Positions 9,423 through 18,424 of a stretch of DNA of 64,000 nt are shown here, piece by piece. The stretch is taken from the NCBI RefSeq assembly GCF_000317615.1, contig NC_019780.1, positions 2,935,840 to 2,999,839 of the forward strand. Reading direction: 5' to 3'. The stretch comes from Dactylococcopsis salina PCC 8305 (GTDB taxonomy: Bacteria; Cyanobacteriota; Cyanobacteriia; Cyanobacteriales; Rubidibacteraceae). Each line of letters starts with the position of its first letter. Positions within the stretch are counted from its first letter, which is position 1. The position numbers were made by a program, and so were the translations under genes. Below the pieces are notes generated by a model. It was not told the DNA's origin. It ran no database searches and saw nothing but the letters and a program-made list of their open reading frames with translations.

Positions 9423-10377
9423 GCCAAATTTTTTCTAAGACAGAATTAACTTCAATGTCGGCGATCGCGCCTGTAGGAGATTTTACCCCAAGACAAGCCT
9501 TATTTTCGGGAGGCAATAATTTTTTCGAGTCAGTGGGACCAAAAAGGGCGATCGTATAAGTACCAACGGCGATCGCGAGGTGCATTGGTGCGCTGTCGGT
9601 ACATAACATTAAACTCCCTCCTGCAATCATTGGCGCCAGTTTACCGATATCAGGGGGAGAAGTGATTTTTAAGTTGGGATTCCCTTCTAATAGTTGTTCC
9701 ACCCATTGTTCATCTTCGGGACCTTGGAGAAGCACGATCGGTAAATCTGGCTGTTTGCTTTGAAAATCAGCAATAATTTCTTGCCACTTGCTAACTGGAT
9801 AAACCTTATCTATCCCTTTTTCTTGGGCGAGTTGACTTGAACCACCATGAATCACAATATAGTTACCATCTTGAATAGAGAGACGTTTCTGTTCTTGTTC
9901 TCCCCATTGAATATCGCTTTTAGGAACATTCACGCTTAAAGGAGGACAAGGAGTATTAATATTTAACCCTTGTAACAAGTCATGGTACATCTGGGCGGCA
10001 TATTGTTCGGTTTTGAGGGGAACGGTTTGGGAAAAGAAGAAAGAGGGGGAAGTTTCATACCCCACTCGTAGCGGAATCCCGTTTAACCAAAGGAGAAAGC
10101 CTACTGTCCAACGACGACCGAGGGTTAGGGCGACTTCATACTCTCGATCGCGGATAATACCTAATAGATTGAGATAATCGGCGAGACTGTTACGATTTTT
10201 GTAATCAAACAGTAGGACTTCATCAACATGAGAACAAACCCGATAAGCTGATTTAGAGCGAGGTTCAACCAAAACATCTATTTTGGCTTCTGGGTAGGTG
10301 TTTTTCAAGTCAGCGAGGGTGGGAAAAAATAAGATTTGATCCCCAATTCCGCCAGGGATAAGAGTTAGAATACGCAT
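9415..10377 (-). CDS. Glycosyltransferase family 9 (heptosyltransferase-like)
   Basis: 320 residues with the GT9 layout of ADP-heptose:LPS heptosyltransferases. The N-terminus MRILTLIPGGIGDQILFFPTLADLKNTYPEAKIDVLVEP carries the acceptor-side GGIGD motif. The donor-binding half shows IVIHGGSS, VLLQGPEDEQW and LCTDSAPMHLAIAVGTYTIALFGPTDSKKLLPP. It lies upstream of, and overlaps, the gmhB-like gene. Together they probably contribute a heptose or similar sugar to surface glycans. The acceptor cannot be named from sequence. Confidence 0.87.
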   Translation of the reverse strand: MRILTLIPGGIGDQILFFPTLADLKNTYPEAKIDVLVEPRSKSAYRVCSHVDEVLLFDYKNRNSLADYLNLLGIIRDREYEVALTLGRRWTVGFLLWLNGIPLRVGYETSPSFFFSQTVPLKTEQYAAQMYHDLLQGLNINTPCPPLSVNVPKSDIQWGEQEQKRLSIQDGNYIVIHGGSSQLAQEKGIDKVYPVSKWQEIIADFQSKQPDLPIVLLQGPEDEQWVEQLLEGNPNLKITSPPDIGKLAPMIAGGSLMLCTDSAPMHLAIAVGTYTIALFGPTDSKKLLPPENKACLGVKSPTGAIADIEVNSVLEKIWRG

Positions 10378-10472
10378 AATCGTGGCTGTTTCCTTCTGTT
10401 ATTGCAATCAAGTTAATTTTAACTGCGAGAGAGGCAATAAACAGAAATCTCCCTTTGATCTTGAAGGTGAAA

Positions 10473-10928
10473 CTAATTTAACCCGATTCCGCGTGCCATC
10501 AGAGAAGCAAGTAGAGGAATACTGCTAAACCCAAGCAATTCGAGATTGATAATCCAGTTGATTAACTTAACACGAAAGGGATTGAGTTTCGGGGGAATAT
10601 TTTGTCGTAAGTTTCCGATCCAGAGAAGAAAGGAAATCGTTGGGTAAAGTGATATGGAAGCCACGATGAAGAAGAGAATGATTTTCGCCCAAAATACGGG
10701 ATTTTCGGTGTAAAACTCAGTGCCTTTGCCAAAATAGAGCAAACGTAACACTCCTGTTGCTAGAATCGCCGTCGCGGCTGTTCCATAAATGCCATCAGCA
10801 ATCAGAATCTTCCAACCTTCTGTGATGGTTAATTCTGATTTTACAGTTTGACGTTCCACAATTAGGGAAGCCAGAATCAAACCAAAACTAAGATAATGAA
10901 TATAAGCAACGATCGCGCTGTCCCACAT
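10473..10928 (-). CDS. DUF2214 family membrane protein
   Basis: 151 residues with four hydrophobic segments (about 5-25, 45-65, 80-105, 125-148). Features typical of the DUF2214 family include AIVAYIHYLSFGLILASLIVERQTVK at the N-terminus, LIADGIYGTAATAILATGVLRLLYFGKG in the middle and ENPVFWAKIILFFIVASISLYPTI later. Function unknown; plasma or thylakoid membrane. It could be transcribed on its own: about 95 bases separate it from the GT9 gene downstream. Confidence 0.8.
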   Translation of the reverse strand: MWDSAIVAYIHYLSFGLILASLIVERQTVKSELTITEGWKILIADGIYGTAATAILATGVLRLLYFGKGTEFYTENPVFWAKIILFFIVASISLYPTISFLLWIGNLRQNIPPKLNPFRVKLINWIINLELLGFSSIPLLASLMARGIGLN

Positions 10929-11067
10929 GATATTTTTTCTCTAATGTCTTCGCTTCTTAATATAACTTACAACTCATATAATTATACTATTGCGAAAGGT
11001 TGATGATATGATATGGGTCTGATTCTAGAAATAATTGAAAGTAGGTTGAGAAAGAATCGAACTTAAT

Positions 11068-12474
11068 ATGATGCAATCTCGGCGATGGAAAAAGTTATTT
11101 ATTTTTAATTTAAGGTGGCGTGGTGGAATAATTATCGCACTTCCTGTGGTGTGTTTGGTGACAGCGATTTTAATGATTGCTGGGTTACGTTTACAAACGA
11201 TCGAAGCTCGCAATCAAGAACAAAAAACCCGAAAAATTTTAGAAACAACGAATGATTTATTATTTGCGTTACAAAAAGCAGAAGCCGAAGTGCGTGGTTA
11301 TAGTTTAACGGAAAATGATAAGTTTCTCAGGAATTACCAAGAGGTACAAAAGACGATCAACCAAGAATATGATCAACTGCAAATGTTAGTTAAAAATACG
11401 TCTCAGGAAGAGAAAGAAGTGGTGGCAAAAATTGAACAGTTAGCGAGGCGACAAAATCAGCAATTAGAGCAAATGATTAAGTTAGTGAGAGAGGAGGAAA
11501 CGTTTCCACCGCAAGTAAACTTTACGAATGAGAATTTATTAAGGAGTGAGCAACAATTTCAATCTTTAGAGAGGGCGATCGAAGCGTTTATCGAACAACA
11601 AGAAACCTCACAACAGCAACTAGAATTAATCGTTCAAAGCTGGGCAAATCGAACTACGCAAGTGCAATGGATTGCGCTAATTGTTGGTTTAGGAGCAACC
11701 ATAGGAGGGATTTATTTGTTTATTAATTTAGAGCGTCAAGTTTCCCAATATACCGATCGAATCGAAGAAAGTAATGCTTATCTTGCGCGTACCAGTCGAA
11801 CGTTAGAAAAACGAAATCAAGAGTTAGATCAATTTGCGTATATTGTCTCCCATGACTTAAAAGCACCTTTACGAGCCATTGCAAATCTTTCCAGTTGGAT
11901 TGAAGAAGATATTGGGGAAAATTTAGACACTGACACTCAATATCAAATGGATTTATTAAGAAAAAGAGTACATCGCATGGAAGCGTTTATTAATGGGATT
12001 TTAGAATATTCTCGTGTGGGAAGAGTGCGATCGGAACGAGAAACCATTAACGTAGAAAACTTATTAAAAGAAATTATTAATTCCCTAGAGATTCCTGAAG
12101 AATTTACCGTAGAAATTGGGTCAAATATGCCCACCATAACGACAGAAACCTTACCCTTACAGCAAGTCTTTACCAACTTAATTACTAATGCAATTAAACA
12201 TCACGATCGAGCAGATGGGAAAGTTTCAATAACTGTTAAGGAACAAGAAAACGCCTATGAATTTACCGTTACGGATGATGGTACTGGCATTGATCCAAAA
12301 TTCCATGAGAAAATATTTATCATATTTCAAACCTTACAAGCTAGAGATACGGTAGAAAATACAGGAGTGGGATTAGCAATTATCAAAAAAATCATGGACG
12401 ATAAAGGAGAAAAAATCACAGTAGAATCCGAACCAGGAAAAGGAACGAGTTTTCATTTTACTTGGTCTAAATAG
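11068..12474 (+). CDS. CHASE3-domain sensor histidine kinase
   Basis: 468 residues. Transmembrane helices at about 15-40 (GGIIIALPVVCLVTAILMIAGL) and 200-222 (IALIVGLGATIGGIYLFI) flank a helical CHASE3-type periplasmic sensor with KAEAEVRGYSLTEN. The cytoplasmic part has a coiled coil, HisKA with phospho-acceptor His262 in IVSHDLKAPLRAIANLSSWIEED, and HATPase_c (NLITNAIKHH, VTDDGTGIDPKFHEKIF, TGVGLAI). HisKA of this form usually pairs with Rcp1-type receivers, and one is encoded 340 bases downstream. The stop codon TAG coincides with the first base of a short mobile element, so the original C-terminus may have been slightly different. Start at the first of two adjacent ATGs. Confidence 0.92.
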   Translation: MMQSRRWKKLFIFNLRWRGGIIIALPVVCLVTAILMIAGLRLQTIEARNQEQKTRKILETTNDLLFALQKAEAEVRGYSLTENDKFLRNYQEVQKTINQEYDQLQMLVKNTSQEEKEVVAKIEQLARRQNQQLEQMIKLVREEETFPPQVNFTNENLLRSEQQFQSLERAIEAFIEQQETSQQQLELIVQSWANRTTQVQWIALIVGLGATIGGIYLFINLERQVSQYTDRIEESNAYLARTSRTLEKRNQELDQFAYIVSHDLKAPLRAIANLSSWIEEDIGENLDTDTQYQMDLLRKRVHRMEAFINGILEYSRVGRVRSERETINVENLLKEIINSLEIPEEFTVEIGSNMPTITTETLPLQQVFTNLITNAIKHHDRADGKVSITVKEQENAYEFTVTDDGTGIDPKFHEKIFIIFQTLQARDTVENTGVGLAIIKKIMDDKGEKITVESEPGKGTSFHFTWSK

Positions 12475-12720
12475 GGTTTGCTGAAAAAGTTCATGTTTTC
12501 GGTGTAGTAAGGCAAAAGGCAAGTTGCCTTAGGCAAGAGGCAAGAGGCAAAAGGCAAAAGGCAAAAGGCAAGAGGTAAGAGGTAAGAGGTAAGAAGTAAG
12601 ATTTCAATTTTTTGATGCAGGGTGCGTGACGATTGAGAGTTCAATTCCCTTGCACTTTTTCAAAGAATTAAAAGCCTTAAAAGCTGATTGGATAAAGGTT
12701 TTAGGTTTATTCAGGAGGCA
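12474..12720. mobile_element. Non-autonomous element, GGGTTTGCTGAA family, copy 1
   Basis: Left end GGGTTTGCTGAAAAAGT; right end reads, on the minus strand, GTGCCTCCTGAATAAACC. A CTAAAT(A) sequence sits on both sides (about 12468-12473 and 12721-12726), consistent with a target-site duplication. The interior contains heptamer-like GGCAAAAG / GGCAAGA / GGTAAGA repeats (12512-12600). The right about 110 bases are clearly similar, in reverse orientation, to 59633-59770 and to 33150-33228. No transposase. Confidence 0.7.
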
Positions 12721-12818
12721 CTAAATCAAAAATCAGTAGTGAGGAAGAGACCAGTCTTTAATTGTTAAGACAATTTTTGTTATAATAATTGATTGGAACG
12801 TTAATTCTGGCAACCAAA

Positions 12819-13268
12819 ATGTCAAAAAAGCAATTAAATATATTATTAGTGGAAGATGACGAAGTTGATAGAATGACGGTGAAACGAGCTTTCAAAAAAA
12901 ATAATCTTCTCCAAGATCATCAATTATTTATAGCGCGAGATGGTCTGGAGGCTTTAAGTTTATTAAAAGGAGAAAGTGCGGAAAAACTGCCTTTCCATAA
13001 TCGTTTGGTACTGTTAGATTTAAATATGCCGAAAATGGGAGGGATTGAATTTTTGCAAGCACTACGGAAAGATACATCATTGAAAGCAACCTCTGTCATT
13101 ATCCTGACGACATCAGATGAGGATCGAGATAAAGTAGAAGCATATAAATTTAATGTTGCGGGTTATATCCTCAAACCAGTCACATTTGATAAGTTTGTGG
13201 AAACAATCGCAGTCATTGATGATTATTGGCAAATTTGCCAACTACCAACAATTTACCCTGATCCCTAG
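12819..13268 (+). CDS. Rcp1-like response regulator (receiver only)
   Basis: 149 residues from the ATG at 12819 (an in-frame TTG at 12789 would add 10 poorly conserved residues). A single receiver domain: ILLVEDDEVDRMTVKRAF with the acidic pair, phospho-acceptor Asp in LVLLDLNMPKMGGIEFL, Thr/Ser switch in IILTTSDEDRDKVEAY, and Lys in AGYILKPVTFDKF. This is the Rcp1/CheY-like class that accepts phosphate from phytochrome-type and CHASE3 kinases in cyanobacteria. The stop codon overlaps the GTG start of the hybrid kinase by one base, so they are translated together. Confidence 0.92.
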   Translation: MSKKQLNILLVEDDEVDRMTVKRAFKKNNLLQDHQLFIARDGLEALSLLKGESAEKLPFHNRLVLLDLNMPKMGGIEFLQALRKDTSLKATSVIILTTSDEDRDKVEAYKFNVAGYILKPVTFDKFVETIAVIDDYWQICQLPTIYPDP

Positions 13269-16018
13269 TGGCGATGGTAAAAATTTTATTAGTAGAAGAT
13301 GATAAAGTCGATCGTATGGCAATCCGTCGCGCCCTGAAAAAGGGTGTGGAAGGGGAGATCACGGTTGTTTTTGCCGAAAATTGTGCCAGTACAATTGAGC
13401 ATTTAGAAACGGATCAAGACATTGAATGCGTCTTTTTAGACTATCGGCTGCCAGATGGAGATGGGTTAAGTTTAATTCAAGAAATCAGGGAAAAGTATAG
13501 TAAACTACCGTTGGTGGTGTTAACGGGGCAGGGAGATCACCAAGTAGCGGTGGATTTAATGAAAGCTGGCGCGATCGATTATTTATCGAAAAGTGAGATT
13601 TCCCCAGAAAACCTATCCCAAAGTTTACACCGAGCGATTCGGGTTTATCGAGCGGAAAAAGAAGCAGAAGCCGCCAATCGTCGTCTCAGGGAAAGTGAAG
13701 AAAGATATCGCCTAGTTTTAGAAGGATCAAACGAGGGAATTTGGGATTGGAACGTTGAATCACAAGTCGTTTACTGCAACGATCGACTTTTAGAGATGAT
13801 CGGATTACCTTCAGGACAGCGAGAACTTGAGAAAGACCAATTCTATCAACAAATTCACCCGAACGATCGAGAAGAAGTCAAAACCAACATTCAAAACTGC
13901 ATTATCGGTAAAACCCATCAGCTAGAAATCGAATTTCGGGTGCGTCATAGTTCGGGAGAATATCGTTATTGTATTGCGAGGGGAAAAGCACAAACCACTT
14001 ATCGCGGAGAAGCGCGTCGTTTGTCTGGGGTTTTAATTGATATCACAGAACGGAAACGGAATGAGGTGCGGAGTCAGTTTCTAGCAGAAGCGAGTCAACT
14101 GCTGTCTTCCTCGTTGGATTATCGCACCACTTTAGAAAATTTAGCCCGATTAGCCGTGCCGCGTCTTGCGGACTGGTGCGCCATTGATATTGTTGAACCA
14201 GAAGGGGTTTATGGCAGTCCACCGAGTTTAAGACGGATTGCTGTTGCTCATGTTAACCCGAAAAAAGCGAAATTAGTTTGGGAGTTACAACGCTATTTAA
14301 ATCAGGAAGAGGCGAAACATCATTGCGGCGGGTTTGTTTTACGCAGTCATACCTCTGATGCGTGTTTTTATGTTAATGCGGGAAAAGATCACGCGATCGC
14401 GGTAGATCAGGAACATCTAGAGGTTTTAGGGGAGTTGGCTTGTCGATCTTATATTTGTGTTCCTTTAGCGGTGGGAGAAGAGATTTTAGGAACACTGTTA
14501 TTTGCAACCAGTGAGTCAGGGCGACATTATACGCAAGCTGATCTTAACCTTGCCGAGGACTTGGCACAACGGGCGACGTTGGCGATCGAGAATGCTAGGC
14601 TTTATCAAGAAGCGCAAGAGGCGACGAATAATTTACGAACCACATTTCGGATTTTACAAGAACAAGAACAACAATTACGCACGCTACAACAATTAACCAA
14701 TTTATTAAATCAACGGCTGAGTAATTTACAAGAATTATTAAAAGTGATGGCGCACGCCACTTATAAAACCATTGGACAAGCGGAAGTGTGCTTAATTGCG
14801 TTATATGATACCCAAGAGGAAATCATGTTAAATGTGTCCGCAGGAGAACAGACGGATCAACTGGATTATAGACAGGTTTTTTCCTTGAAAAATGGTGTCT
14901 TAAAGGATGTTTTTCTCACGGGGAAAGCACAGTTTTATGAAAATAAAGAGGAGATTCAAAACTTACCGAAGTTTCTTTATGGTGTTGCGATTAAGTCTGC
15001 TAATTCAGGACAGTTAGGGATTTTAGCAGTGGGAAGTTGGGGAGAAAAAGTAACCGATCAGTTTCAAACTGAATTTAAAGCTGAGGATCAAAATTTATTA
15101 AAAGCAGTGGGAGAACAAGCCGCGATCGCGATCGAAAATGCAAGATTAATTAATAGTTTAGAACAAGGAGAAAAACGGCTCGAAACGCAAAATAAAATCC
15201 TAGCCGAACAAAACAAAGAACTCGAAAAACAACAAAGACATATTAAATTACAAAACGTCAAACTCTTAGAAGCAGCGCAATTAAAATCGCAATTTATCGC
15301 CACAATGTCTCACGAATTGCGAACGCCAATGAACGCAATTATTGGATTTTCCCAGTTATTATTACGACAAGCAAAAGAGAGCTTAAAATCGAATCATGCT
15401 CAAATGTTAGAGCGAATTTTAAGTAATGGCAAGACCTTACTTAATTTAATCAATGACATTCTAGACTTATCAAAAATGGAAGCAGGGCGTTTAGAATTAC
15501 GTCCAGAAAAATGCAATCTCAAAGTAGTTGTTTCCAACACAGTAGAAGAACTAAGATCATTAGCAGAAGAAAAAGAAATTAATTTAAGTTTCATCTCTGA
15601 AATAAAAAATCCCTATGTTACGAATGACAGTAACCGTATTCGTCAAGTTATTGTTAACTTACTGTCCAACGCAATTAAATTTACAGAAGCTGGTTCAGTA
15701 ACGGTTACTATAAGCGAATTAGAAGAAGATTGGGTTAAAATTATTGTCCGAGACACAGGAATTGGCATGACTCAAGAACAAAAGGAACAAATTTTTGAAG
15801 CATTTCGACAAGTAGATCAAAGTTTAACCCGAAAGTATCAAGGGACAGGTTTAGGGTTAGCAATTACCGACTCTTTAATTGAACTAATGGGAGGCAGAAT
15901 TGAGGTGCAAAGTATTATTAATCAAGGGTCTTGTTTTGAAATTACGATCCCGCGTCATGTAGAAGAAAATGAAAACGCTTCCCCTTCAGCGCCTTCTCAC
16001 CCGAATCAACTTTATTAA
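13268..16018 (+). CDS. Hybrid sensor histidine kinase (REC-PAS-GAF-GAF-HisKA-HATPase)
   Basis: 916 residues from GTG 13268 (or 914 from ATG 13274). Order: N-terminal receiver (about 4-120, KILLVEDDKVDRMAIRRAL, CVFLDYRLPDGDG), PAS with PAC (about 140-270, RYRLVLEGSNEGIWDWN, GVLIDITERKR), GAF1 (about 285-450), GAF2 (about 490-645), coiled coil (about 645-675), HisKA with His682 in TMSHELRTPMNAIIGFSQLLL, and HATPase_c (NLLSNAIKFTEAG, VRDTGIGMTQEQKEQIFEAF, GTGLGLAI). A soluble phosphorelay node: the receiver probably takes input and the kinase acts on a downstream regulator. The GAF domains lack an evident bilin-binding Cys, so the ligand is unknown. Confidence 0.92.
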   Translation: MAMVKILLVEDDKVDRMAIRRALKKGVEGEITVVFAENCASTIEHLETDQDIECVFLDYRLPDGDGLSLIQEIREKYSKLPLVVLTGQGDHQVAVDLMKAGAIDYLSKSEISPENLSQSLHRAIRVYRAEKEAEAANRRLRESEERYRLVLEGSNEGIWDWNVESQVVYCNDRLLEMIGLPSGQRELEKDQFYQQIHPNDREEVKTNIQNCIIGKTHQLEIEFRVRHSSGEYRYCIARGKAQTTYRGEARRLSGVLIDITERKRNEVRSQFLAEASQLLSSSLDYRTTLENLARLAVPRLADWCAIDIVEPEGVYGSPPSLRRIAVAHVNPKKAKLVWELQRYLNQEEAKHHCGGFVLRSHTSDACFYVNAGKDHAIAVDQEHLEVLGELACRSYICVPLAVGEEILGTLLFATSESGRHYTQADLNLAEDLAQRATLAIENARLYQEAQEATNNLRTTFRILQEQEQQLRTLQQLTNLLNQRLSNLQELLKVMAHATYKTIGQAEVCLIALYDTQEEIMLNVSAGEQTDQLDYRQVFSLKNGVLKDVFLTGKAQFYENKEEIQNLPKFLYGVAIKSANSGQLGILAVGSWGEKVTDQFQTEFKAEDQNLLKAVGEQAAIAIENARLINSLEQGEKRLETQNKILAEQNKELEKQQRHIKLQNVKLLEAAQLKSQFIATMSHELRTPMNAIIGFSQLLLRQAKESLKSNHAQMLERILSNGKTLLNLINDILDLSKMEAGRLELRPEKCNLKVVVSNTVEELRSLAEEKEINLSFISEIKNPYVTNDSNRIRQVIVNLLSNAIKFTEAGSVTVTISELEEDWVKIIVRDTGIGMTQEQKEQIFEAFRQVDQSLTRKYQGTGLGLAITDSLIELMGGRIEVQSIINQGSCFEITIPRHVEENENASPSAPSHPNQLY

Positions 16019-16710
16019 CTCTAAAGTAGGTTGGGTAAAGCAAAAAGTAGGTTGGGTGAAGCGAAGCGAAACCCAACACCAATTATCAGAAACCCAACAC
16101 CAATTATAAGCAATTACCTAAACCCAATATTACCCTTCACCCCACCGACATTTAGGTGTTAGGTTGCGTTTCTCTTCACACCAGCGACATTTAGGTGTTG
16201 GGTTGCGTTACCTTCACCCCACCTACATTCAGGTGTTGGGTTGCGTTACCTTCACCCAACCTACATTCAGGTGTTGGGTTGCGTTACCTTCACCCCACCT
16301 ACATTTAGATGTTGGGTTGCGTTACCTTCACCCAACCTACATTTAGATGTTGGGTTGCGTTTCTCTTCACACCACCGACATTCAGATGTTGGGTTGCGTT
16401 TCTCTCCACACCAGCGACATTTAGATGTTGGGTTGCGTTATACCATGTTGGAAAAGTCAAGTTGCATTAAAGCCCCCCAAACCCCCCAAGTCTGGGGGGC
16501 TTAAAGAGTCGATACTGTAGCGCCAGTTTTTCAAAATGGTATTACCTTCACACCAGCGACATTTAGATGTTGGGTTGCGTTACCTTCACCCAACCGACAT
16601 TTAGATGTTGGGTTGCGTTTCTCTCCACCCCACCGACATTCAGGTGTTGGGTTACGTTACCTTCACCCCACCGACATTCAGGTGTTGGGTTGCGTTACCC
16701 TTCACCCAAC
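16019..16710. repeat. 38-bp tandem TTGGGTTGCGTT repeats
   Basis: No gene. From 16021 to 16130 two copies of the AGTAGGTTGGGT...AACCCAACACCAATTATA dispersed repeat. From about 16140 to 16705 some 13 copies of a 38-39-bp unit, ACATTTAGATGTTGGGTTGCGTTACCTTCACCC-like in short arms, with A/G and T/C variants. A 101-bp element (16441-16541) is inserted in one unit. Confidence 0.9.
16441..16541. mobile_element. Non-autonomous element, TACCAT family, copy 1
   Basis: 101 bp beginning TACCATGTTGGAAA and ending TTTTTCAAAATGGTA, terminal inverted repeats TACCATNTTG. TTA flanks both ends (16438-16440, 16542-16544); removing the element and one TTA restores the repeat unit GGGTTGCGTTACCTTC exactly, which proves insertion. 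The centre holds a CCCCCC...GGGGGG hairpin. Confidence 0.85.
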
Positions 16711-17844
16711 CTACTGCTTGGTTAAGGTTTCTAGAAATTTGAGATAAGAATTAGAAAACTGTTGTGAATTGAACCTTGTTGCGTGGTGATAGATGGTTTC
16801 TGGAATGAATTGATCACTTTTTGCTTCAAATGTCTCCACTGCTTCCACTAACGCATCGGGAGTTTGAGGGGAAAAGAGTAAACCAGTGGCGTGATGAGGA
16901 TAGTCTCTTAAATCTTTCACAGTTTCTTTTGCCCCTCCTGCATTATACGCAATAACGGGTGTTCCGCAGGCTTGGGCTTCGACTAAGGCGATACCAAAGT
17001 CTTCACAAGCCGCATAAACAAAGGCTTTGGCTTGGGCTAAATAACTCTCAACCACAGCGTTCGGTTGCGTCCCTAATAATTGTATATTCGATCGAGCCTG
17101 TTTTCTCAACTCTTCCCACTGCGAACCATTACCAATAATTACTAAAGGACGTTGTAAGCGGTTAAACGCCTCAACAATTAAGGTAATTTGTTTATAACTC
17201 ACCAACCGAGAAACAGTGACATAAAACTCTTCCTTCTTCTCCTGATAGGAAAACCGTTCCACATTCACTGGCGGATAGATCACCTCGGCGGAACGACGAT
17301 AACAGCGCCAAATGCGTTTCGCGGTGTGATGAGAGTTCGCGAGAAAATAATCCACTCGGTTGGCACTAATTACATCCCATTGTCTCAATTGATGCAAAAT
17401 ATAGCGAGTGAGGATACCGTTAACCCCTTTTCCCATGTTGCTTTGTTTGAGATATTCAAAGGTTAATTCCCACGCATAACGCATGGGAGTATGACAGTAA
17501 CAAATATGAACTTGATGGGGGGATGTAATCACGCCTTTCGCTACCGCGTGAGAAGAGGAGAGGATAATCTCGTAATCACGGAGATCAAGTTGTTCAATGG
17601 CGAAAGGAAGCAACGGAAGATATTTTTGGACTCCGTTTCTCGCAAAGGGGAAGTGTTGGAGAAACGTTGTCCCAATTTTACGCCCATAGAGATAACTTTC
17701 GGGGTTGGTGGATTCAAAATCAATGAGAGAATAAACATCAGCGCTGATGTGTTGGAGAATTTCTTTCACCACTAATTCTGACCCCCCTGTCGCTTTTGGG
17801 GTTAACCATTCATGGACAAGGGCGTATTGAGGAGATGAGGACAT
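16711..17844 (-). CDS. Glycosyltransferase family 4
   Basis: 377 residues with a GT-B fold of the GT4 class. N-terminal: ALVHEWLTPKATGGSELVVKEIL (the GG acceptor loop) and HICYCHTPMRYAWEL. C-terminal donor-binding part: FYVTVSRLVSYKQITLIVEAFNRL, LVIIGNGSQWEEL and the E-x7-E motif EDFGIALVEAQACGTPVIAYNAGGAKETV. It transfers a nucleotide-activated sugar, probably in surface polysaccharide or lipid glycosylation; the sugar is not predictable. Eleven bases downstream of queF on the same strand, possibly co-transcribed. The gene ends inside the repeat array. Confidence 0.9.
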   Translation of the reverse strand: MSSSPQYALVHEWLTPKATGGSELVVKEILQHISADVYSLIDFESTNPESYLYGRKIGTTFLQHFPFARNGVQKYLPLLPFAIEQLDLRDYEIILSSSHAVAKGVITSPHQVHICYCHTPMRYAWELTFEYLKQSNMGKGVNGILTRYILHQLRQWDVISANRVDYFLANSHHTAKRIWRCYRRSAEVIYPPVNVERFSYQEKKEEFYVTVSRLVSYKQITLIVEAFNRLQRPLVIIGNGSQWEELRKQARSNIQLLGTQPNAVVESYLAQAKAFVYAACEDFGIALVEAQACGTPVIAYNAGGAKETVKDLRDYPHHATGLLFSPQTPDALVEAVETFEAKSDQFIPETIYHHATRFNSQQFSNSYLKFLETLTKQ

Positions 17845-17854
17845 TATTTTCAGC

Positions 17855-18259
17855 TTAAACGCGAGGTTGTTGGTGGTGTACTTCCACGACAGTATGAACG
17901 TTTCCTCTGGGGGAAAAGTCTCCTGTTACGGTCACTTCCAATGGGTTACACGCACTAACAAAGTCGTCTAATATCTGATTCACTGCTTCTTCGTGAGAAA
18001 TATATCGATCGCGGTAACTGTTAATATAAAGTTTAATCGCTTTCAGTTCAACGATACGCTGATCTGGCATATATCTGATTTTAATCGTAGCGAAATCGGG
18101 ATAACCAGAAAAAGGACATTTACAGGTAAATTCTGGGAGACTAATATCAACGTTATAGCGTCGTCCAGGACGAGGGTTGGGAAAGGTGGTTAATTCTCCT
18201 TCGACAATTTCTCGTTCTCCATATTTCAGGTTTTGGGTGCTAGTTGTATTCTCTGCCAT
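17855..18259 (-). CDS. queF: NADPH-dependent 7-cyano-7-deazaguanine reductase
   Basis: 134 residues, the short unimodular QueF of the tunnel-fold superfamily. It reduces preQ0 to preQ1 in queuosine tRNA modification. Seen: the covalent-thioimide Cys region PEFTCKCPFSGYPDFATIKI, the substrate-binding ELKAIKLYINSYRDRYISHEEAVNQI (the SLK/E-type QueF motif) and PRGNVHTVVEVHH at the end. Cytoplasmic. The 102-bp element just upstream does not enter the coding sequence. Confidence 0.95.
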   Translation of the reverse strand: MAENTTSTQNLKYGEREIVEGELTTFPNPRPGRRYNVDISLPEFTCKCPFSGYPDFATIKIRYMPDQRIVELKAIKLYINSYRDRYISHEEAVNQILDDFVSACNPLEVTVTGDFSPRGNVHTVVEVHHQQPRV

Positions 18260-18304
18260 CTTCGTTACAGTAAGGTTAGTTAGGTCTTTATTCTATCAAA
18301 GTTA

Positions 18305-18406
18305 TACCATTTCGATAAACTGGTGCTACATAACGATCCCCCCAACCCCCCTTATCAAGGGGGGCTAAGGGGGGATCAACTGTAACTTTACTTTTTAGAA
18401 ATGGTA
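18305..18406. mobile_element. Non-autonomous element, TACCAT family, copy 2
   Basis: 102 bp from TACCATTTCGATAAA to TTAGAAATGGTA, flanked by TTA on both sides (18302-18304 and 18407-18409). Same terminal inverted repeats and same central C6/G6 hairpin design as 16441-16541. Its right end contributes an ATG (18401) in frame with the downstream gene. Confidence 0.85.
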
Positions 18407-18424
18407 TTAGAAACAATCTTCGCC

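Noticed and set aside
12600-12665. tRNA-like segment (GAGAGTTCAATTCCC)
   Set aside because: No cloverleaf can be formed; the same sequence recurs in the other copies of the mobile element.
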